Numbered from the stretch's first letter, positions 18,798 to 29,158 are shown. The stretch: DNA of 64,000 nucleotides from Coenobita brevimanus (GCA_032717465.1 JAVRFU010003718.1:2840445-2904444), one strand, 5' to 3'. Numbers and translations are program-made. Notes: generated from the sequence alone by a model not told the origin.

Positions 18798-20023
18798 TCT
18801 GATCACGGATTGACTGCAGAGCTAATATATAACGCCGATGAAACTGGGCTAATGCGGCGTTGCTTACCAATATCAACTCTTGCATGTGGCCATGAGAAAG
18901 TAGCAGTTGGATTCAAACAAAATAAGGATAGAGTGACTGTGCTTGTCTGTGCAAATGTGGCGGGTACACACAAACTCAAGCTGCTGGTTATTGGCAAGTA
19001 CGGCAAGCCACGGTGTTTTACAGGGTTGTCTTATTTTGCCTGTTTATTACAAAGCACAGAATAATGCCTGGATGGACTGTGAAATTTTTCTTTGGTGGTT
19101 TCACCACGTCTTTGTTCCAAGTGTTAAGAATCATCTTAAGAAAATTGGTAAGCCAGAGGTCAGTAAAGTGGTGCTTGTGCTTGATAACTGCCGAGCGCTT
19201 CCCCCAGCTGATCAGCTCGTAAATGGTAACAGTTTTGCATTGTTCATGCCACTCAGTATTACCAGCCTTGTTTAACCCATGGACCAGGGTGTCATTCAAG
19301 ACATCAAGATGTTGTACACGCGGGACTTTATGCGTAAAGTCCTAAATGCTGATGGGAAAATTGGCGAGTTTGGAAAGGAGTTCAGCATAAGAGAAGCCAT
19401 TCACACTCTGGCAGTCGCATGGAAAAATGTGAGGAAACAAACCATCAGTAGGTGTTGGCACAAGATATGGCATAGGGTTATGACTGAATCCGAAAGCTCT
19501 GATGACGACGAACAATTTGAGGGCTTCCCGTCCGAAAAAACATCGAGTGAGGATCTTCAGGAGGAGGTATGCGACTTGGCAGGCCACATTGTTCCCCAGG
19601 AAGAAGTTCGGGAGTGGATGAAAGTTGATGAAAATATTCCTGTCGCCCATAATTTCAGCACCGAGCAAATAATAGATGTAGTGATGAACAGAGGAAAAGA
19701 AAACACCAAGGATCAAGAAAGTGACGAGGAAGAGCCTGAAGAGACTAAAATTTCATGGAGTGATGGAATAAATGCAATGAACACTGTCATCATGTTTGCC
19801 GAGACGAAGCCATTTTTTTTCCTCACAATCCATAATGTTTCTACACCAACTCAATAACTAGATGATTACTGAGAGGTGCAAGAAAATTAAACAAAGTGAC
19901 ATTAGAATGATGTTCCAGATAGCTGCACAGCAGTCATCAAAACTGCCGCAGCAGCCAGAACCAGTGCCATCCACATCAGCTGTGGATGTGGAGGATGACT
20001 GTCCAGCTGTCCTTCGACTCTAA
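18798..20023 (+). pseudogene. Tigger-type DDE transposase, catalytic half, pseudogene (L1)
   Basis: It contains AELIYNADETGLMRRCLP (first Asp), [25 protein letters not shown]; a frameshift near 19035; then [32 protein letters not shown] (second Asp), and SLV*PMDQGVIQDIKMLYTR (third Asp in PMDQG). The stop at 19273-19275 replaces the usual Gln by one C-to-T change. The C-terminal part (AWKNVRKQTISRCWHKIW, acidic tail) shifts frame at a T run near 19815 and ends KIKQSDIRMMF... PAVLRL. The N-terminal half is absent; the preceding LINE's GATA tail abuts its start. Confidence 0.85.
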
Positions 20024-20421
20024 CAATGTTCGTAAGGATGAGTGAGTACTTGCACAATATTTTATCAGTAGGCTGCGGAGTTGCATTATATATTAACTTT
20101 ATTCATACAAGGTTTCTTGCTCAGAAAAGCTTAGTAGACTAACACATTGTTTCCCTAGTCACTTTTTCCCGCCAGCTTAAGTTACTGAAGTCACTTGCCG
20201 ACAAATATATCATTCATCATATCGTATTGATTTTGTAGTTCTGCTAGCATATGAGTGTACTTGAAAATTCTCAGTAAGAGGTGGGATATCAACTGCAAAT
20301 TGGAATACAGAATTAAAGTTTTCATTGAATGGGCTTCTTAGGAATGAGGGTGGGTGCAGGGAGACGGACAACAGTCACTCAGAAAAAACATGCGTAACCT
20401 GCTTCTGATGACATTCAAACA
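20024..20421. other. Non-coding flank of the Tigger pseudogene (L1)
   Basis: No coding signal. It probably includes the Tigger 3' UTR; no clear terminal repeat is seen. It ends at the first minisatellite monomer. Confidence 0.4.
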
Positions 20422-20866
20422 TGTGTTCCAGCCAACTGAGGTCCTTCCATATTACGGTACTCCTGACAACATTCAGACAACATGTGTTCCAGGCAGCTGA
20501 GGTCCTTCCATATTACGGTACTCCTGACAACGTTTAGACAACGTGTGTTCCAGCCAGCAGAGGTCCTTCCATATTACGGTACTCCTGACAACGTTCAGAC
20601 AACGTGTGTTCCAGCCAGCAGAGGTCCTTTCGTATTACGGTACTCCTGACAACGTTCAGACAACGTGTGTTCCAGCCAGCAGAGGTCCTTCCGTATTACG
20701 GTACTCCTGACAACGTTCAGACAACGTGTGTTCCAGCCAGCAGAGGTCCTTCCGTATTACGGTACTTATGACAACGTTCAGACAACGTGTGTTCCAGCCA
20801 GCAGAGGTCCTTCCTTATTACGGTACTCCTGACAACGTTCAGACAACATGTGTTCCAGCCAGCAGG
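20422..20866. repeat. 61-bp minisatellite, about 7.3 copies (L1)
   Basis: Monomers start at 20422, 20483, 20544, 20605, 20666, 20727 and 20788, a strict 61-bp period, with a partial at 20849. Each contains TGTTCCAGCCAGCAGAGGTC, CTTCC(A/G)TATTACGGTACTC and GACAACGTTCAGACAACG. The central CCGTATTACGG is a perfect palindrome in the G-type monomers. The first two monomers are the most diverged. Confidence 0.95.
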
Positions 20867-21009
20867 GATGCTTAAGAAATAAATGTTTATGAGCCATTAA
20901 CACAGAATAACATTTATTCGGCCGGCAACAATCGGATTGTGATGCTCCACAAATACTTATGGGTCTTTTTTCAACAGTAGGCTCACCTTCTCCACGCACG
21001 TCAGGTATT

Positions 21010-22490
21010 TTCAAGAGCGAGCCACCACATGCATTGCTGCGCTGCGTTATCTATCTAAACGCAGCCTAGGGGCTTCCTACACAGCCTTGTGCACCTTTTA
21101 CACACATGCAATCTGCTCGCTGGTCGATTACAGTGCGATCCGTCTCACCAGTCTTACCCCATCTTTTGCTCGTTCTCTGGAGGTGCTTCAGAACGTAGCT
21201 TTGCAGGTTATGCTGGGCACTCCCCGCTGGACACGCCTAGTTAACTTGCGTGGGGAGAGTGGATTTCCCTTCCTTGCTCATCGTGTGGCATTGCGGGCGA
21301 TGGCAGTCACTCTATAACTGGTGCAACGCCGGCCCTTCTTGCCAGTCTCTGTCCTCTTACGGCGGCTAACAGGTCGGCCCGTTGACCCACTGCCCCACCA
21401 CGATTGTGCTAGGGCCACCACCGCTACTATACACAACTTGGGTGTTGCACCGGAGGTTTGTCGTAAACCTGACCTGACTTGTCCGGGGTTCTCTCCTCCA
21501 TCTCCCTGGACATCTCTCCCTTATACCGTTTTATTTCCCCCGGAGACACCACCTCGCCACTCCTTTCCGACCGTCCTTCGGCAGGAGGGACTCAGTAGGA
21601 TTGCTGCCTTGGACTCCACAGCATCGGCAGAAAATTACACCGACAGGTCAGTTGGCTCTGATTGTTCTGCAGGGGTGGTGTTTGCCTGTGGGAACCTCAT
21701 GGAATCCTGTCGTATCTCCTCGGGGTCTCTGCTTTCCAGGCAGAGCTGGTGGTGCTACTTTGTGTGCTGCGCCATGCCCATCGCAACTGTCTCTGGCGTA
21801 TGTTTATACATACGGACTCCCTCTCCTCCCTTCAGCACTTGCAATAATTTTCCATCACAGAGCACACGGCTTTACTGACCGAAATTTACACCGTGTCTTC
21901 CATCATACGGAAGCAGAGTGGCTCGGTGACTTTTCATTGGGTCCCCGGGCATGTCGGTCTCGCGGGGAGTGAGCTTGCAGACTCAGCAGAAGGAGCTAGC
22001 TTATTCCCAGTGGTGACTTTTCAGCTTCCCCCTAGTGTCTCAATTGTTCTCTCTGGGGTGGGCAACATTATTGGCAGTCGCACCAGGGAGGATCATCAAC
22101 TATGTATCGCCAAGGGCTCTCGATCGGCTGCCTGGTATGCTGCGGCTGTGGCCTACACTCCTCTTCCGATTGCACTAGGCATGCCTAATTATCTCCTTGT
22201 GAGACTCCGACGATTGTTTATGGGGTTCCTGTGCTATAGGCAGATTGCTGGCTTCGAGCCTGACCCATGTCCCCACTGCCTTTCATGATCTGCTGAGCCT
22301 CTCTGCCAGTACATTCTAGATTGCCCGGTCACTGCTCTGCTCAGTGCTCAACCTTGGGAGTTTTGCTCGATCTGGCAACGACATTGCAGATACGGACAGG
22401 GTTGTGGGCGGCACACCTTTCCCTGTCCTCTTACAAACGGTCAGGGATTACCCTCCTCCTTGTTAACTGATACACCACCACTGACATTGT
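21010..22490 (+). mobile_element. Jockey/I-group LINE C-terminal region with RNase H and CCHC tail (L1)
   Basis: RT C-terminal part: ALCTFYTHAICSLVDYSAIR, LQNVALQVMLGTPRWTRLVN and LRGESGFPFLAHRVALRA. A linker of about 90 residues contains a frame change, then RNase H in pieces: YTDRSVGSDCSAGVVF (first Asp), FQAELVVLLCVLRHAHRN (Glu), MFIHTDSLSSLQHL (Asp), SVTFHWVPGHVGLAGSELAD (His/Asp). The end is MGFLCYRQIAGFEPDPCPHC with CQYILDCP, a CCHC-type knuckle. It is spread over three frames. The upstream endonuclease and RT core are not present. Confidence 0.8.
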
Positions 22491-22502
22491 CTTAGATTCT
22501 TT

Positions 22503-22544
22503 TGTGTGTGTGTGTGTGTGTATGTGTGTGTGTGTGTGTGTGTG
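22503..22544. repeat. (TG)n microsatellite after the RNase H element (L1)
   Basis: About 20 TG units with one TA interruption. It sits at the end of the element's 3' sequence and may be its tail; 34 bases and uninterrupted in L2. Confidence 0.9.
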
Positions 22545-22584
22545 GTTACATTACCATGAGTGTCTCTGACGGGCACTTCGTTTG

Positions 22585-24292
22585 CCCGTGCCCCAACTTG
22601 TACGGAAAATATTACACAGCAACAACTACATACTTGACACTTTTCTGAGGAACCAGATATTTTCTCTACCCAGGGGATATGCTGGAATATTCTCAACCCC
22701 ACATCCTGCAGGTGGTCATCAGGGTGGCTGTGCCATCTTCCGCTGTGCTGATTTGCCTTTCATATTTTCCCTGCAGTCTTCTCTCCAGGCAGTGGCATTT
22801 CAGCTGCACCTAGGCATTAGGTGCATAGTGTGTAATTCCTGTCGCCTTCCAAATACTGTTGCCATTTGAGAGAACCTTGATGGATTGGTTCACCAGCTGC
22901 TATGGCAGTTCATTCTCCTTGAGGATTTGAACGGAAGCCATCCATTGTGAGGAAACATGTTATCCAATCCACGACGTTATTTGCTGGTGTCAGTGATGGA
23001 GGATTGAGACCTCTTTGTCCTCAGTACAGGGGATCCTACACATATAGGAGTTCACAGTGGTACCCTTTTAGCTATTGACTTCATTCTGTCATCACTGGAC
23101 TGTGCACTAGATTTTATGTGGATTGTCTTTGATGCCCATGGCAGTGACCACTACCCAGTTTTACTACACGCAGCTGGCAGTTCATCCACACCACAGGTTT
23201 CCTGTTGGTGTCTGGACTGGACTGACTGGGACCTTTTTCAAGACCCAAGTGTTCCTCAATCTTGGGGGTGGAGTTTCATAGTGTTGATGAAGCTGTACTG
23301 CATTTCACCTGTACTCTTTACCAGGCAGGTGTGAGGGCAGTTCCCAGAACATGTGGCTGCTCTCCTCATAGGCCTGTGCCATAGTGCAATAGTAAGTGTG
23401 CAGCAGTTTGCAGAGCCTACAGAGCTGGATACTCAAGTTTCCCTGCACACGGAGTGAGTTTTTAAAGGTGCAGTTCCACCAAGTCCTTGCAAAATACAGG
23501 TGGACCATAAAGAATGCACGGTGTAGCCCCTGGGCAACCTGTGCTTTGTCCATTAACTCCTCCACTCCTCCATGCCAGGTTTGGAAGGTACAAGGGAAAT
23601 GTTCATCAAACCCACCAGTGGCCAGGATCAGTAGAGGTATTGTGTCAGAATCTCAGGTGGTTGCTGCTGCTTTTGCTGAACAATTTATACTGTTTCCAGG
23701 AGAAAGCCTTCAGCACCATATTTTGGTGATTGCGGTTGGAGAGGTTGGGGCTGGGTTTTCAGTCATCGGGGAAGGGGAGGCTGACAACACCTTATTCACT
23801 GAGAGAACTGCCCGTACTTGCTGCATGGACACAGCTCCAGGACACGATGATATTCCACATGCTGTAATTCGCCATCTAGGGGAGGAGTCCTTGGCCTTGT
23901 TCAACTGGAGGGGATGATGTCAACTGGCTGGCACCTGGCAATAATCATGATCCCTATGCCAGGGAAGGACCGGTCCATTGTGTCCAGTTTCTGCACACCC
24001 TCTTTGACATTGTACATTTGCAAACTGTTTTTAGAAAATGGTGGGTTTGTATCTAAATCCCTGTGGGTTCAGGCAGATGTGATCCACTATGGAGAACCAT
24101 AGATCCACCATGGACAATGTTATTTACCTTGAACCATCCATCTGGTCCAAATATGCTTCCAGATACAATCGTGACTTGAGAAGGAGTTTGATGCAGCTTG
24201 GTGTGATGGCAGTTTATCAAGTCTCCATTTTTATGGTCTTTGGGGTTGCTTACCCATTTTTATCCAGAACTTCCTCTTTGACAGGAAGTTTC

Positions 24293-24349
<57 letters not shown>

Positions 24350-24434
24350 ATGTGAACTCTCCGCTGTACTCTGAGGAGGAGGAGGTGCCACAGAGGAGTG
24401 TTTTGAGTGTAGCATTATTTGCTGTTGCAGTTAA
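22585..24434 (+). mobile_element. Jockey-like LINE endonuclease to RT, 5' part of a split element (L1)
   Basis: Endonuclease: FLRNQIFSLPRGYAGIFSTP, GGHQGGCAIF, VAFQLHLGIRCIVCNSCRLP, ILLEDLNGSHPL, GDPTHIGVHSGTLLAIDFIL, and HGSDHYPVLL with the SDH catalytic box (about 23140-23155). Then come the linker, the RT fingers (MPGKDRSIVSSFCTPSL) and the palm strand ending VPQRSVLSVALFAVAV just before a TTAA. Frames switch several times. The TG repeat at 24296-24348 lies within the RT frame. The palm continues at 26277 after the piggyBac-like insertion. Confidence 0.8.
24296..24348. repeat. (TG)n expansion inside the jockey RT frame (L1)
   Basis: 53 bases of TG between DRKFP and the (G)DVNSPLYS strand, where related RTs have a short VxVG-type segment. 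The third jockey copy has only 14 bases here (61996-62009), so the repeat has grown inside former coding sequence. Confidence 0.85.
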
Positions 24435-24623
24435 CCCTCTCATTACTGGACGACGCAAACTGCGTCCAACCACGAGCAATTATTCAGGATGTGGGCCGGC
24501 TCGGCCTTGGCTGAATGCTGGTAGAACCCCCCACCTGTTTCTGCACTCGCGGTACTTCTTAAACTTTTTGTCCTCAGACCCTTGGTTTTGCTTCAATTTC
24601 CATGATTTTATTATTCCATGTGG

Positions 24624-24862
24624 AGAGGATGGAGGGTGAGAGACTGATGAGGAGAGTGTGTGTGAGTTAGGTGGAGGGGAGGAGAGGAAGGGGAAGGCCA
24701 ATGGTGAGATGGAGGGATGGGGTGGAAAGGTTTATGAGAGAGGGGGGTGTGAGTTGGGAGCAGGGCAGTGAAATGGTGTGGGACAGGGCTACGTAGAGGC
24801 AGTTTGTTTGTGGCCATCCCGTGGGGGATTGAGGCATCTGGCAATAGATAGATAAATAGATA
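24624..24862 (+). mobile_element. GATA-tailed LINE 3' end nested in the piggyBac-like element (L1)
   Basis: It starts GAGAGGATGGAGGGTGAGAG and carries the C-terminal coding (MRWRDGV-like), GGATTGAGGCATCTGGCAAT and an imperfect GATAGATAAATAGATA tail. It is absent from the third piggyBac-like copy at 62095, so it inserted after that lineage split. Confidence 0.8.
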
Positions 24863-25314
24863 TTATTCCTTGAAATCTCTAATAGTTGTGCTTGCTTATG
24901 GTGTTGTAAAGAATGTTTGGCGAACATAAATTATGCGCTGATTTACAATGTTTTTTATTTCCTTTGTGTTTTCTCATAGAAATATATGTTTTATGGTAAT
25001 TGTTATTGAGAAAGAGTTTTATGATGTTTGATTTGTGACATTTTGGTATACAAACATTTCCTGTTGGACAGTTTGGGTCGGTTTTACATTCCGCAAAAGG
25101 AAATTATCTTACGGTTGTGGTGCAGTGCTGGAACGGTGTTTTGGACGGCCAGAGTTGTTGCTGAATTATTTTTTTCCCTTGCCTTTATTTATGCCTCTAT
25201 CTGCCTGATTTTGTATTCACTTAGTCTCAAATGGTTGTACTGTACTTGCTTATGGTGAATATAAAATGTGTTAATTTACCATGTTTCTTTCTTTCTCGTT
25301 TCCTCATGGAAATA

Positions 25315-25881
25315 CAGGATAACCTCGATATAACGGACTTCAATAGTTCAGAATTCGCTTTTGTCGGACTCGAGGATCTACCTGACTAAATTGCTGTATA
25401 TCAGAAAAAGTCCGATAAAGGCAGAAGCAGTGTGGACTGCCTGACCACTTCAGCTGTGTTCACCACAATAAGGTAAATAAAAAACATGTTTATCAGTGTA
25501 CGGTACAGTATTATTATATATATTATACCATTTGACCAAACCATACGTGCTCCCTACGTGTCAAGTGGGTTGGTGGAGGGTTAGTGCCCCGCCCTGTAAA
25601 ACAAATAACTCAGAGTCAAATGGCCACCCCATATGGGATTATGGTGTCTGGTAATAGATAGATAGATAGATTATTGTAGTGAAGTTATAACACAGTATGG
25701 TACCACAATGGTAGTTAAAACAGTTTAACAACTGTTCATGCTATCTGGACTAATGTCTGATACAGTATATCGGAAAAAGTCCGGTTTAGCAGAGGGAAGT
25801 CTGGATGTCGCTTTTATCGGAATTTTGCATTTTTCGGAATGGTTTGGGCCCCAATTAGTCCGTTATAGTGAGGTCTTACTG
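25315..25881. mobile_element. Tigger-type MITE inside a piggyBac internal repeat (L1)
   Basis: The left end CAGGATAACCTCGATATAAC and the inverted right end (…TTATAGTGAGGTCTTACTG) are imperfect terminal repeats ending in ..ACGGACT. TA flanks both sides (25313-25314, 25882-25883). The internal repeat without the element reads GAAATATAYG at 24980 and 62745, showing the empty site. Internally GTCCGATAA/GTCCGGTTTA words repeat. No coding capacity. Confidence 0.9.
25568..25672 (+). mobile_element. Miniature LINE derivative: leader joined to 3' end with GATA tail (L1)
   Basis: Its left half, GGTTGGTGGAGGGTTAGTGC then CCCTGTAAAACAAATAACT, matches the leader of the GATA-tailed LINE at 16670-16710. 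Its right half, ATGGCCACCCCATATGGGAT then GGTGTCTGGTAATAGATAGA, matches that LINE's 3' end. Nothing of the coding region remains, so it behaves like a SINE-like derivative about 105 bp long. Confidence 0.75.
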
Positions 25882-26276
25882 TATATGTTTCATGGTAATT
25901 TTTACTAATAAAGAGTTTTACAAAATTTCATTAGCTACATTTTGGTATATAAACATTTACTGTTGAACAATTCGGATTGGTCTTACTTACCACAAAAGGA
26001 AATTACCTTACGGTCGTGTTGCGGTGTGGGAGCGGTGTTTGGCTAAATTATATTTTCCCCTGCCTTTATTTATGCCTCTATCTGCCTGATTTTTTATTCA
26101 CATAATCTCAGATAGTTGCGCTTGCATATGGTGTTGATAAAAACGTTTGGCGAATATAAATTACGTGCTAATTTATGATGTTTCTTTCTTCCATCAAGCG
26201 ATTTTGTTCGACGCAGCTTGCGTTGTCCAGTAACGAGCGGGTGACTTTTGCACCGCTACCCTAACTGTGGAAAGAG

Positions 26277-26706
26277 TTACTGGCATTGTGGAGATCCTAG
26301 CAGAGGGAGTGAAGAGCTTCCTCTTTATGGATGATGTCTCTGTCTCCTTTGCTGCATCCAGTATGTTGGTGGCAGAGTGCTGGCTGCAACTTGCAATAAA
26401 TCATTCTGTTACCAGGGCACCGAAACATGGCTTTTAGATTTTCCTCATCTGAGACCATTGCAGTGCACTTCTGCCAGTTACATGGGGCCCATCCTGACCC
26501 ATAAATCTGTGCCAAAGGATTGCTGGTATGGAAATGAGGTTTTTAGGCCTCATCTGTGACCCCTCTCTTATTTGGATCCCACATTTAAAGCAGATAAAGG
26601 CTTCTTTCCTGAAGGTTGTGAGCCTTTTAAAGGTTCTAGCTCATATTAGATAGGCTGCTGACAGACATACCCTGCTCCTGCTCTATCAAGCTCTAGTGTT
26701 ATCCAA
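26277..26706 (+). mobile_element. Jockey-like LINE RT palm, 3' part after the piggyBac insertion (L1)
   Basis: It continues VKSFLFMDDVSVSFAASSML (RT catalytic box FMDD, usually FxDD), VAECWLQLAINHSVTRAPKH, EVRFLGLI(C/F)DP, LIWIPHLKQIKASFLKVVSL, LKVLAHIR and LLLLYQALVLSNP, stopping at 26706 where a BS-like LINE starts. Stops lie at GF*IFLI* and HIR*A. Confidence 0.8.
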
Positions 26707-27865
26707 TCCTTTCAGGATTTTGGCAAAAGCTTTGCCATTTCACTTGACATCTCAAAGACTTTTAGTTGAGTCTGGTATAAATCTTTAATTTCCAAACTGC
26801 CTTCTTATGGCTTCTATTCTTCTATCTGTCCCTTCATCTCAAGCTTCCTTTCTGGTCGTTCTATAGCTGCGGTTTTAGACGGCCGCTGTTCTTCTCCTAG
26901 AGTTATCACTAGTGGTGTTCCTCAGGGCTCTGTCCTATCACCAGCTCTCTTCCTTTTTATCATCAGTGACCTAAGCAGTACATCTAACTCTATCCACTTA
27001 TACACTGATGACTCCACCCTTCACCTTTCTGTTCGCTTCTTGCATCATCCATCTCAGCAGTTTCAACAAACAAGGGATGAGGCTATGGTACACCAAATGT
27101 TTGACTTGGCTCATATCTCTGACAGGGGTAAAAGTAAAGTTGTTTTTAATGCATCAAAAACTCAGTTCTTACATCTGTCAACCTGACAGTCTTCTACAGG
27201 AGTACCCTTCAGTTTTTAATAGTATCCAGCTCAATCCTGCATCATCTTTAAACATACTTGGGGTTTCATTCTTTTGGGATTTATCATGGAAAGAACGTAT
27301 TACATCTCGTGTAAAATCTGCGTCCAAAAGATTAGGTGTGCTAAGCTGACTTCGTGCCTTCTTTACCCCTGCACAGTTGTTGACCTTTTACATGGGTTTT
27401 ATTCGTCCCTGTCTGGAGTACAACTCTTGTATGTGGGGAGGTTCCCCGCATACAGCTCTTCTCAGTAGCGTGGTGTCAAAGGTTTTTTGTCTCATTAATC
27501 CTCCTCCTCTTACTGGCTCGCCTCAACCTCTGTTTCGTCACCTCACTGTTGAATCTTTATCCTTTATCGCTACTTAAATGGTCACTGCTCCTCCGAACTG
27601 TCTGCTTGCATCCCTCGTCTGCTACGACATGCACGTAGTACCCATCCAGCAACAAACTCTCATCTCTTTTCTGTCCAGCTCTCTGATGCAAGAGTTAACT
27701 ATTACTCTCAGTCCTTCATGTATACAACAGATCAACTCTGGAACTGCCTCCCTTCTTCAGTATTTCCAACAGCTTAAGACCTCCAGTCTTTTAAATGCAG
27801 TGTGTCCAGGCATCTCAAAATGAATGGTTCTTGAATTTGGCTCTTTGTTATTTTGTTTTTGTTTT
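26707..27865 (+). mobile_element. BS-like jockey-group LINE RT C-terminal part (L1)
   Basis: It reads FGKSFAISLDISKTFS, LISKLPSYGFYSS, FISSFLSGRSIAAVLDGRCS, GVPQGSVLSPALFLFIISDL, YTDDSTLHLS (catalytic box YTDD), FNASKTQFLHLST, then after frame changes LNILGVSF and the C-terminal VNYYSQSFMYTTDQLWNCLP and LQSFKCSVSRHLK. It is 5'-truncated and sits between the RT palm and thumb of the jockey element. Its end is cut within TTTTGTTTTTGTTTTTATAT, where L1 joins RTE sequence. It shares its C-terminus with the S-unit piece at 4516-4751. Confidence 0.8.
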
Positions 27866-28571
27866 TATATAGGAAGGAGGACAGAGTTCTACTTTGTTTT
27901 TGTTGATTTCATGAAGGTCTTTAACGAATGACAGTGGGAATTGGAAAGCTCGGGATGGAGAACTGACTAGTTAGGGTGGTTATGGCAATGTATGAAGGTT
28001 TTCGCACTCAGGTGAAAGTGAACGGAGGTTTGGGTGATAAATGTTTTGTGAATGGTGGTGGGCATCAAGGGTCAGTTTCAACCCCATTATTGTTCCACAT
28101 GGTTCTTGAAGCTCTTATGAGACTTTAGAACTACACTCCCATGGGAGTTGTTTTATGCTAATGACAGTGTTGATGGCAGAGAGAGATAGGGTTGAAAGAT
28201 GTAGGAAATACTGGGATAGAATGGGACTTGTGTGTTAGAGAGTAAGAGCGGATAAAGCTGAGGTGATGATATTTAGGGCAGGTGGTGGTGCTGTCCACGG
28301 AGGGCGAGTTTGTCCATATGCAATTTGCCACAAGATTGTGGGGAATAATTCCACCTTGGGCGTGTTTGTGATAAGTGGGTGCATAAGAGATACAGTATTA
28401 TTAGAAGGTAGGATTGCAAACCAAAATACTGTAATGGTGATTTTGTGTGTTTGGTGTGGAGGGGAGAGTGTGGCAAGACAGAGATGTAGGAAAGGATTAA
28501 GTTTGGTGGAGTGTGTCTTCAGTGTGTGGAGGAGTTTTGTTATTTGTGGGACATGATATGCGCTGGAAGTG
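27866..28571 (+). mobile_element. RTE-like LINE RT C-terminal half and zinc-binding tail (L1)
   Basis: It starts at ATATAGGAAGGAGGACAGAG directly after the BS-like T-rich end, skipping the poly(A) and RTE-tail bases present in S units. FVDFMKVFNE is better preserved than S1's FLDFMKVFNE. The YAND box is at about 28152-28163. The tail has A(V)HGGRV and RIANQNTV in place of TVQGGRV and RIPKQNTV. Confidence 0.75.
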
Positions 28572-28785
28572 GGGCTACCTCGGTAGGAGGGTAATAAGTG
28601 CTTTTATGCAGCATGTGTTAGGATTTTAATGCTGTACGGTAGTGTGAATTTGTCAGTAATGGAGGTGGATATTCATAGCTCAGCGTACAGAGTTTGACAT
28701 TAGAATATGTTGATAATGAAGGATAGATAATAGAGCCATAGTATTGTGTTGGAGCGACTTTAAGGAGAGAGAGCAACATTTATAA
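28572..28785. other. Unassigned inter-element segment (L1)
   Basis: Equivalent of 5576-5803; no coding motif seen. Confidence 0.35.
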
Positions 28786-29148
28786 ACTCCCTGTACTGTT
28801 GTTTGCAGATGATACTGTATTGTTAAGTGAGGACAAAGGAGAACTTCAAGGCTTGGTGAATGAGGTTCTAAGAGTGTGTAAGATATGGAATCTAATGGTG
28901 AATGTAGGGAAGAGTAAAGTTATGGTCCTCGAGAGAAGTGAGGGATGCACAGTGATGTTGGATGATGAGGAAATGGAAAGTGTGAGTGCGTTTAAGTACT
29001 TGGATAGTGTGATGAGTAAGGATTGAAGTTTGGAGGGTGAAGTGCTTGAAAATGTACAACAAGGAAGGAAGGTTGCTGATTTTTTGTAAACAGTGATAAG
29101 AAAGAGTGAAGTGGGCATGGAATGACTGGCCTGGTGGGATCATGATTG
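28786..29148 (+). mobile_element. LINE RT fragment with FADD box (L1)
   Basis: The frame is open through MFADDTVLLSEDKGELQGLV to DSVMSKD (28799-29026) without the S1 stop. It has Lys in SAFKYLDSV where S1 and S2 have Met, probably the ancestral residue. Confidence 0.65.
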
Positions 29149-29158
29149 TATATATATA

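Larger units (their letters stand above)
24870..26205. repeat. Internal tandem repeats of the piggyBac-like element (L1)
   Basis: Units of roughly 345 bp share AATCTC(A/T)(A/G)ATA..TTG, GTGTTGATAAAAACGTTTGG, CTCATGGAAATA, AACATTTACTGTTG, TTACGGTCGTGCTGC and CCCTGCCTTTATTTATGCCT. Two full units and a partial are present, the second split by the Tigger MITE at 25315. Confidence 0.8.
24435..26276 (+). mobile_element. PiggyBac-like non-autonomous element, enlarged by nested insertions (L1)
   Basis: It begins CCCTCTCATTACTGGACG right after TTAA (24431-24434) and ends AGAG at TTAC (26277-26280), a decayed TTAA. A second inverted pair, GGACGACGCAAACTGCGT near the left end and its complement near 26215-26231, is spaced asymmetrically, as in piggyBac family ends. 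No transposase is seen. The body is about 345-bp internal repeats plus three later insertions. Joining the flanks restores jockey RT reading, which supports insertion. Confidence 0.85.

Noticed and set aside
19342..19716. Minus-strand 124-residue open frame over the Tigger pseudogene
   Set aside because: Antisense shadow; the plus frame carries the PMDQG motif and the acidic tail.
20422..20866. CRISPR-like array
   Set aside because: The whole 61-bp monomer repeats with no variable spacers, and the context is eukaryotic transposon sequence.
24301..24639. Open frames made of Cys-Val or Thr-His repeats across TG tracts (also near 57378)
   Set aside because: They are dinucleotide repeats read through; the surrounding frame is jockey RT.
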